This document shows, piece after piece, positions 8,432 to 15,068 of a DNA stretch of 15,068 bases. Both the position numbers and the translations under genes were made by a program. Position 1 is the first letter of the stretch, and every line of letters starts with the position of its first letter. The DNA lies in the NCBI GenBank assembly GCA_002179805.1, contig NAVB01000112.1, positions 1 through 15,068 on the forward strand, in the 5' to 3' direction. The DNA is from Acanthamoeba lenticulata. Taxonomy: Eukaryota; Discosea; Longamoebia; Acanthamoebidae. The notes under the pieces are model-generated. The model saw only the letters and a list, made by a program, of their open reading frames with translations, did not search any database and had not been told where the DNA came from.

Positions 8432-10392
8432 ATGGACTCTTCATCGCACAGTGTGGGAGTTGGAGCTGTTGTGGTGGCCATAGCCAGCCTGCTCCTCCTG
8501 GCCTGGCCTCAGGCATGCTGGGCCAGCGATACAGTTGGGACAAGCAGCTGCAACGCCACGAGCCAACTCGCGGCGTACGCCTACAACCTGAACGGCGAGC
8601 AGGACACAAGCGATCTTGTAGCACAAGGCTTCTACGTGGAAGAGCGCGACGTGATAATCACCTCCTTTTCCATCGCCCTCTTCGGCGCGCAACAAGCTGG
8701 TACATCCTCCTGCTTGGCCTCTTCTCCTCTCCTTATCTTCCCGGCTGCGGGCGAACATGTTTTTATTTTAACTATATTTTCTTTTCTTTATCTTTTTTAA
8801 CTGTGCAACGAGATAGGGGGACAGTTTCCCGCGCTCGCCAGCGCCGTGATAGTCGAAGATGCCGACCACTCTGGCAACAACTTGACGAAACCAGACGCCA
8901 ACAGTGAACTGGGCCGCTTCGCAGTCAACTCCACGACTGTCGATGGGCCCGAAATGAAGATCTATTCCTACAACTGCAGCAGCGGGAACGGCATCGCGCT
9001 GGTGGCCAACCACTCCTACTGGCTCCTCCTGCAGTTGTCTTCCGTCGTCTACTGGAACGTGGGCCAAGACTACCAGCCCGAGGCTGGGGCCGCCATTGTT
9101 TTCGAGGACAAGACCGCCTACTTGATCGGGAACCTGACGGTAAAAAACCCGGGCACGACCCACCTCAACTTCACGGGCTGCGCCGGGACGTCAACGCACG
9201 AGGCCTCGCCGTCGCCGTCGCCGTCGCCGTCGCTTTCGGCGTTTCCGTCACGCACCCCCAGCCCCACCCCGGGGCTCAGCCTCTCGCCGACGCCCTCCAT
9301 CTCGCCGAGCTCATCACCGTCACCATCGCCGTCGCCGTCAGTGTCTTCATCACCGTCGACGGTGTCGTCGTCGCCGTTGCCGTCCTACGCATCAGCGCCA
9401 TCGCCAGGAGATGTACTGGCGCGCACCAACGTGTCTGCGACCTTCGATCCGCTCGAGCCCTTTGTCAACGTCTCTGCATCGGGCGCCGACGGAGGTGAGA
9501 TGTCGAGCACCGCCGCGAGCTTCGTGAGCCTTGCATTGGGCGACTTGGCCGTGTCCGCTGGGGATGTTGGTGCGGCGCCAATCATCACCAGCCCTTTCAC
9601 TCCGCGTGGGTCTGATTGGTTCTGGCGAATACAGAGTACAACGTGACGACATCAGAGGCGAGGACGCCTGACGGTGCGCTCCAGTCGACAACATACGCCT
9701 ACTCGGCGCAGCTCGACAACGCCACCAGCGTGGAGCAAGTCTTCACGTTTGCCTTAGCCACCACGTCCGGCGCCTTTGCCGGTCTGCCCTTTGAGCTGCC
9801 CGCCGGCGCAGTCAAGTGGTCCGTCAACTTCAACAACACTTCTTCTTCCTCCTCGCCATCCAGCAACACGTCGTCGTCGTCGTCGGGCGTGAGCTTGCGC
9901 TACCGCGTGGCCCAGCTTTCGTCGGGCTCCACCTCGGGCGCAGTGTCTCGCGCGAGCGGGACGCCACGGGCCAACATGACGACCTACTTTGTGCGCCTCT
10001 CGGCCCAGTCCGTTGTGCAGCTCGAGGTCTTTGACGTGGCCCTCGCCGACGGCAGCCCCGTCCTCATCAGCCACAAGGCCGAGGTCAACGCGACAACAGG
10101 CGAGGTGGAGCTCGTGCTGGAGCTGCCGGGCTTCAAGGAGACGCTCGAGTACGACCCGAGCTTGGGCCTCGGCACCCTCCTGGGCTCCAAGTCGGATGAT
10201 GACAGCGGCGGTGGTGGGAGCGACAACACGGGGCTGGTGGTGGGCGTGGCCGTCGCGGTGCCCTTGGCCGTGCTCGTCGTGGTGGGCGTCATCGTGGCAG
10301 CAGTTGGCGTGACCTGGTGGCGTCGCCGTCAAGCTCGTGTCAACCCAAGCATCAACTTTAGCGCTGAAGAGTATGGCGATTACGACCTGTGA
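8432..10392 (+). CDS. Paralog B: type I membrane protein with medium Ser/Pro stalk
   Basis: Three exons, 8432-8699, 8817-9569 and 9635-10392, both introns phase 1; 592 residues. A signal peptide ends at about QACWA (residue 31). The ectodomain is closed by Cys40 and Cys211 (FTGCAG), with the core VAQGFYVEERDVIITSFSIAL and NHSYWLLLQL. The stalk is about 77 residues (214-290), starting with SPSPSPSPS. The membrane-proximal domain (about 291-539) is near-identical to A and C in its second half but carries an extra Ser/Asn run (SSSSPSSNTSSSSS). The helix is about 540-567, with a tail WWRRRQ...PSINFSAEEYGDYDL. Exons 1-2 are the most diverged of the three paralogs. The start at 8432 was chosen because the signal peptide then matches its neighbours in size. 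Confidence 0.85.
9570..9634 (+). other. Intron 2 of paralog B with 7 bp inverted repeat
   Basis: GT-AG, 65 bp, phase 1. CCAATCA at 9578-9584 pairs with TGATTGG at 9613-9619, leaving a 28 nt loop. The outer flank can add one G-T pair. The loop sequence is unrelated to those in A and C. Confidence 0.85.
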
Positions 10393-10557
10393 CATGTGTA
10401 CTAAAAGTTCAAGATAAATTTTGCTTTATTTTTGCATTATTTTAACTGGTTTACTCTCCCCCAAGGCAACCGGGTGGTCGTGCAAAAAGTCCGATCAGTG
10501 CACGCCTGGGCCACAAGCAAAAGAGAGTCTCTCTCTTTCTCCTGCAGGCCCGCTGAG
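10393..10557 (+). promoter_or_regulatory. B-C spacer, with a possible 5' UTR intron end
   Basis: A GATAAA at 10423-10428 and a T-rich block could serve for 3' end formation of B. Just before the C start, a run of CT repeats followed by CTCCTGCAG (to about 10548) looks exactly like a 3' splice site and lies only 9 bp from the ATG at 10558. Paralog C may therefore have a 5' UTR intron. No CCAAT element like that of the A-B spacer is visible. Confidence 0.45.
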
Positions 10558-12343
10558 ATGGCTCCCGTGATGCGCTGCCCGATGATGATGCTCATGGCCT
10601 TCGTTACAATTCTCCTGCTCAGTCCGGCGTGGGCCCATGTGAAGGGTACATCGCTTCACACCCTCCGGACGACGGACCTCTGCAACACCACGTCCTCGCT
10701 CGTTGAGTACGCCCAAGACGGCACGCAAAGCGAAGTCACGCCACCGTGGGCGGCGCAAGCCTTCTTCGTTTCTCAAAGCGTGACCATCACGTCCTTCTCC
10801 CTCTCCCTCCGCGCCCGAGGTACCTTCAACCCCTTGTGTGGAGGAAACAACGCGCTGACCATTTATCATTCATAAACATGCCTATCGGGGATTGGCTTGC
10901 AGTATCTCCGCCAGTCCTAGCCCGAGCTGAGGTCTTCCCCGACCTCTCGGCGACGTCAAGCTACGCGACGTCTCCTGGCCAAGCCTCGGTGGGCGGCTTC
11001 GACGTGGCCAACACGACGGTGAACGAAACCCTGTTGGCGACCTACGTCTACAACTACAGCTGGCCAGTGGGCGGCATCCAGCTTTCGGCCGGCTCTTTCT
11101 ACTGGCTCGTGCTGGAGCTGGGCGACTCGATCGCCGTGGGCGCCGGGACGGCCTACAACGCAAGCGCGGCAGCAGCGTCCTTCATCCGCTACGAGAAGAT
11201 GGCCAGCGCGTTGAACTTCACGGCATCGTGGACGACCTTTAACCAGACCTCTTTCCTGGGCCTTAGTGGCTGCATTGGGGTGTCCCCAACGCCAACGCCC
11301 TTCTTGTTGCCAAGCCCTCCGCCGCTGCTGCCGTCCTACGCGCCGGCGCCTTCGCCGGGCGCCGTTCTGGCGCGCGCCAACGTGTCCGCCAGCTTCAACC
11401 CGCTCGCGCCAGTCGTCAACGTCTCAGCCTCAAGCGCCGATGGAGGCGAGGCTTCGAGCGCCACCGCCAGCTTCGTCGGACTCGAGTTGAGCGGCACGAC
11501 TGTGGCGGCCAGCGACGTCGGTGCGCCCGCCAATCATCGCACGCGCCGTGCTTGGCTTGTTCTGCTCGAGGACGTGATTGGCTGAAACAACTTGTTGGGG
11601 GTGCAAGCACAGAGTACAACGTGACGACATCAGAGGCAAGGACGCCTGACGGCCAACTCCAGTCGACAACATACGCCTACTCAGCACAGCTCGGCAATGC
11701 GACCAGCGTGAAGCAGGCCTTCACGTTTGCTTTGGCCACCACGTCAAGCGCCTTTGCCGGTCTGCCCTTTGAGCTGCCCGCCGGCGCAGTCAAGTGGTCC
11801 GTCAACTTCAACACCAGCTCCGCAGCAGCGGCCAACACGTCGTCGGGCGTGAGCTTGCGCTACCGCGTGGCCCAGCTGTCGTCGGGCTCCACCTCGGGCG
11901 CAGTGTCTCGCGCGAGCGGGACGCCACGGGCCAACATGACGACCTACTTTGTGCGCCTCTCGGCCCAGTCCGTCGTGCAGCTCGAGGTCTTTGACGTGGC
12001 CCTCGCCGACGGCAGGCCTGTCCTCATCAGCCACAAGGCCGAGGTCAATGCGACGACAGGCGAGGTGGAGCTCGTGCTGGAGCTGCCGGGCTTCAAGGAG
12101 ACGCTCGAGTACGACCCGAGCTTGGGCCTCGGCACCCTCCTGGGCTCGTCCAATTCGGGCGATGGCGGCGGAAGCGACAACACGGGGTTGATTGTGGGCG
12201 TGGCCGTCGCGGTGCCCTTGGCCGTGCTCGTCGTGGTGGGAGTCATCGTGGCGGCTCTTGGCGTGGCGTGGTGGCGTCGCCGACAACAGCCTCGCTACAA
12301 GCCGAGCGCCATCAACTTTGGCGAGGAAGGTGATGCCTTGTGA
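10558..12343 (+). CDS. Paralog C: type I membrane protein with short stalk
   Basis: Three exons, 10558-10819, 10903-11520 and 11613-12343, both introns phase 1; 536 residues. A signal peptide with four Met near its start ends at about SPAWA (residue 26). The ectodomain lies between Cys42 and Cys211 (LSGCIG) and contains WAAQAFFVSQSVTITSFSLSLR and AGSFYWLVLEL. The stalk is only about 30 residues (PTPTPFLLPSPPPLLPS) and lacks the SP repeat. The membrane-proximal domain (about 244-484), helix (about 485-512) and tail WWRRRQQ...PSAINFGEEGDAL match A and B. Exon 3 and the 3' part of exon 2 are closest to A in places and to B in others. Function unknown; surface adhesion or recognition is inferred. 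Confidence 0.85.
11521..11612 (+). other. Intron 2 of paralog C with 8 bp inverted repeat
   Basis: GT-AG, 92 bp, phase 1. GCCAATCA at 11529-11536 pairs perfectly with TGATTGGC at 11575-11582, leaving a 38 nt loop. The arm position near the donor is the same as in A and B. Confidence 0.85.
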
Positions 12344-12593
12344 TAGTACTGGGCTGACCCCTCATCAAACGAACTTTGCCTTCAGTGTCTTGTTGCGCAT
12401 TGTTGACATTTTTGAACTTTGCCCCGCATTCTTTGGAGTGCGTTCTAAGGATAACGAGCTCGAAAAGCTGGTCCTGCTTGGCTTATCGCCGCTTGGTCCT
12501 AGTAGCGGGTGTGACCGACTTGCTCCGCCGTCGTTGTGTGTTGTTTCTTCTTCCTTCACTTCTGCACCGTTCCTGTTTTCACCAGCACACTCC
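12344..12593 (+). promoter_or_regulatory. Spacer between paralog C and the transporter
   Basis: These 250 bp must hold the 3' end of C and the promoter of the transporter. The half nearest the transporter is T- and C-rich (about 12538-12580). I see no AATAAA after the C stop, no clear TATA or CCAAT, and no credible small gene. Confidence 0.5.
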
Positions 12594-15068
12594 ATGAGTG
12601 ACGAAGGGCGAGAAGATTCAGTCCAAGACGCCATCGCCGTTTGGTACGCCACTGTTCCTTGATTCACGACTGAGCCACCCGTTGGACCCACTTCGTCGAC
12701 GATGTTTGATCGATTTTCACGATTCAACAATTAAATCTCAATCTCGATCTTTGTTTGTTTCATTTGTCTGCAGGGGCGTGGATGGCGCCATTGGCGACCA
12801 CTTGCGCCACCGTATGGACTCGAGCGAGAAGTCCTACCTCATCAACGACAATGAGCCCGAGTCAGGCCAGCCACACGACGAGGGCCACCAGGTCGTGGGC
12901 AAGCAGGGGTACGCCCCCCCCTCCCGCTCTACGTTGACTTGTGCCTCGTCATCATCATCGTCATCATCATCGTCTTCATCATTGTCGTCATGCCTCCCCG
13001 CTCCAAGAAGATATCGCCTCACCTTCTCCACAACACACACGCACACCAGAGCCCTCCAGGCGTCGGCGTCGATCATCAAGGCCGTGGTCGGGGCGGGCTC
13101 CTTCGCCCTCCCGTGGGCCTTCCTCCAGGCCGGCCTCTTTGGTTCGCCCTTGTCCAATGACTGGCGACTGGCCAGCCACCAGCAACTCCAGCATGCTGAT
13201 GACGGTGGCAATGGTGGTGTGGTTGTGGGTTCTGGACAGGCGGCATGCTGGGCATCCTGGTGCTGGCCGTGCTGAGCTGCTTCACCATCCGCATGCTCAT
13301 CCAGTGCAAGAACGCCCTCCCTGGTACGCGCATTCACAATTTTACATTAAAATTACATTAATGTTAAAATTAAAATTAATTAAGTTAAAAATTAAACAAA
13401 AAAAAACGGAAAACAGGGATCAGGAACCGGGTGGTGACCTACGTGGACATCGCGCGGGAGGTCTACGGACGTGCCGTGGCGTGGACCCTCTACGCGGCCA
13501 TCGTGATCACCTCCATCGGCGCCTGCTCGGCCTATCTCGTCTTCTGGTTCGCCGCCATCAGTGTGGGGATGATGATGATGATGATGGTCATGATCATCCC
13601 CTCCCTCGTCATTGCTGTCGAAGCTCACTGAGTGCGTTGGCAGCGGGAACATGCTCGAGTCGGTGTCGCGAGGCAAGCTGGAGTCGATGTACTGGGTGTT
13701 CATCCTCGCCGGCCCGCTCATCTTCTTCACGTGGATCCGCTCCTTCCGCTACCTGGCCTTCACCTCCATCATCGGTGCGCCTTCCTCCTCTTCTTCCTCC
13801 TCCTCCTCCTCCTCTTTCTCCACCACCACAACATCACCGCCTCTTATATCCTTCTTCGTTGTCAACGATCGTGGGCCCAACAGGCGACATCGCGCTCGTG
13901 CTGGCGATGGTGACCATGTTCGTCGAGGGCTTCAAGGAAAGGAGTACGGCCCTTGCCCTTCCAAAAAAAATACTGTTTTGTAATTATTTATTATTTTAAT
14001 ATATATTGAATACTTTTTCAATGTTTTCAATATTATTATTATTGGCAGGCATCGAGAACCCGTTCGACGGGACCTACCCGCCGATCGAGTACCTGTCCTT
14101 CCCCAAGTTCTTCGGCGCCGCGGCCTTCCTCTTCTGCGTCCACATGCTCGTATGTCCTCTCCCTTCTACCATGTGGTCATCGTCTTCATCATCATCATTA
14201 GCATTACCATCATCGCCATGTACCACGACGTGTTCATCTCTCACACGAGTGTTGGTGACGACACGTGTGCAGATGGTGCCGATCGAGCAGTCCATGCACA
14301 AGCCGCCCAACTTCCACAAGAGTTCGTCCGCCCACGCTCTCCCCAATTACATGCTTCGCATTCCTCATGTCTTTCGCATGTTTCTGTCTCCTGACAGCGC
14401 TCTACGGGTCGTTCGTCCTCGTGACGGTCCTCAACCTGGTCTTTGCCGCCATCGGGTGGGTGCCTCTCTCTCTCTCTCTCTCTCTCGCCTCGAGGTCTGG
14501 CCTGGCCTTTTGGACCACTCTGACGACTGTGTGGTGGTGTCTGTACCAGGTACATGCTGTACAAGGACGAGACCAAGGACATCATCATCAACAACCTGCC
14601 CGACAACGTGTTTGTGGACATCGCCCGCGTGGCGCTCGTGTTTGACTTGTTTTTCACGTTCATCGTCGTCATCGTGCCCGCGCGCGAGATCATCGAGACC
14701 TCCCTGCTGACGCCCAACCGCCGTTGGAACACCATCAAGCGCTACGCCATCCGGTATGGCCGCCCCCCCCCCCACTTGACCGCGTGCGCGAGGCGTGGAC
14801 TGACCCGTCGGCCCAACGCAACAGGACGGTCATGGTGGCCATCTGCGTGGGCATCGGCGTGGGCGTGAAGCAGTTCTCTGACCTCATCGGGTTGGTGTCG
14901 GGCCTGTCGCTGTCCTTCATGGCGTTCATCCTGCCGCCCATGCTCCACCTCAGGCTCTTTTGGTCAAGACTTGACTGGGTGCTGGTTGGGGTGGACATCT
15001 TTTTGATCATCTTTGGCGTCGTGGCCGCCGTGACCACTACCGCCGTCTCCGCCATCTCCATCTACAAA
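12594..15068 (+). CDS. AAAP-family (Aa_trans) amino-acid transporter, 3' end cut by the window
   Basis: Twelve exons: 12594-12643, 12774-12908, 13050-13141, 13240-13323, 13417-13562, 13624-13774, 13884-13943, 14049-14149, 14273-14321, 14398-14455, 14550-14753, 14825-15068. They sum to 1374 nt, 458 residues, still open at the edge. About 60 hydrophilic residues precede the first helix, which carries the family signature IIKAVVGAGSFALPWAFLQAGLFGG. Further helices include MLGILVLAVLSCFTIRMLI, WTLYAAIVITSIGACSAYLVFWF, MYWVFILAGPLIFFTWI, IALVLAMVTMFV, FGAAAFLFCVHMLMVPIEQSM, LYGSFVLVTVLNLVFAAIG, LVFDLFFTFIVVIVPAREI, VMVAICVGIGVGV, LSLSFMAFILPPMLHL and VLVGVDIFLIIFGVVAAV, about 11 as usual for the family. 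Members move neutral or other amino acids with protons or sodium across plasma or vacuolar membranes; substrate cannot be read here. The weakest boundary is exon 5/6 (donor 13561 or 13563; acceptor 13624 or 13633). Confidence 0.88.
12909..13049 (+). other. Simple-repeat-rich intron of the transporter
   Basis: Donor GTACGC followed at once by about 8 C, then TCATCATCG-type triplets (about 12948-12990), ending CACACACGCACACCAG. It is phase 2 and 141 bp, the longest intron of this gene. The triplets give misleading open frames on both strands. Confidence 0.8.
13324..13416 (+). other. AT-rich intron of the transporter
   Basis: Donor GTACGCGCA, acceptor GAAAACAG, phase 1, 93 bp. The middle consists of repeated TTAAAATTA-like units, in sharp contrast to the GC-rich exons on both sides. 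Intron 13944-14048 (GTACGG...TTGGCAG) is similarly AT-rich. Confidence 0.85.
13563..13623 (+). other. Short intron with (ATG)n repeat, boundaries uncertain
   Basis: The ATGATG run at about 13568-13588 is open in frame with the exon before it and would encode seven or eight Met. The frame must nonetheless change before the next helix, so an intron is required. GTGGGG at 13563 with an acceptor at GAAG (13623) or TGAG (13632) keeps phase 0. Confidence 0.5.
14456..14549 (+). other. Intron with (TC)n microsatellite
   Basis: Donor GTGGGTGCC, a run of about ten TC units at about 14465-14486, acceptor CTGTACCAG, phase 2, 94 bp. It joins VFAAIG to YMLYKDETKD. Confidence 0.8.

Noticed and set aside
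9754..10395. 213-codon minus-strand frame and its equivalents in A and C
   Set aside because: The same shadow appears opposite each constant exon because the three exons are near-identical. It lacks its own domain or splice logic.
12939..13160. Hydrophobic VIIIVIIIVFIIVV peptide frame before the transporter
   Set aside because: It reads TCATCATCG intron repeats out of frame. The transporter exon at 13050 is joined in phase 2 from 12908 and carries the real first helix.
13392..13730. 112-codon minus-strand frame with a poly-His tract
   Set aside because: The His run is the antisense of the ATGATG repeat in the intron at 13563-13623. No gene-like features.

Overview
The window looks like nuclear DNA of a GC-rich, intron-dense free-living amoeba. 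Acanthamoeba or a close amoebozoan is my best guess, made from sequence style and not from a database match. Exons are strongly GC-rich. Introns are short (43-148 bp), many start GTACGC/GTGCG and end in CAG, and several are AT-rich or made of simple repeats. Spacers are only 153-276 bp. There are no bacterial operon features, RNA genes or CRISPR arrays that I can see. All gene models below were built by hand from splice sites and reading phase. Each summed coding length is divisible by three, which is an internal check and not proof.

Layout. (1) 1-1239, plus: the 3' end of a gene for a low-complexity Gln/Ser/Gly-rich protein, with one probable GC-AG intron. (2) 1470-5722, minus: a seven-exon gene for a predicted 1280-residue protein, with a very long charged disordered N-terminal region (KE, RS-like and His tracts), an F-box split by an intron, and a C-terminal kelch propeller. 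It is convergent with gene 1 and head-to-head with gene 3. (3) 5999-12343, plus: three tandem paralogous genes (A, B, C; 677, 592 and 536 residues), each with three exons and two phase-1 introns. Each encodes a signal peptide, a divergent ectodomain bracketed by two conserved cysteines, a Ser/Pro stalk of very different length (about 164, 77 and 30 residues), a nearly constant membrane-proximal domain, one transmembrane helix and a short conserved tail. (4) 12594-15068 (runs off the window), plus: at least 12 exons of an AAAP-family (Aa_trans) amino-acid transporter with about 11 membrane segments.

The part most likely to be undescribed is the A-B-C array. A variable N-terminal cassette on a symmetric phase 1-1 exon is joined to a constant exon that looks homogenised by gene conversion, which is the architecture of a diversifying surface-receptor or adhesion family. 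The second intron of all three copies keeps a complementary pair CCAATCA...TGATTGG while the sequence between has diverged completely in content and length. This suggests a conserved intronic hairpin that brings the splice sites together.
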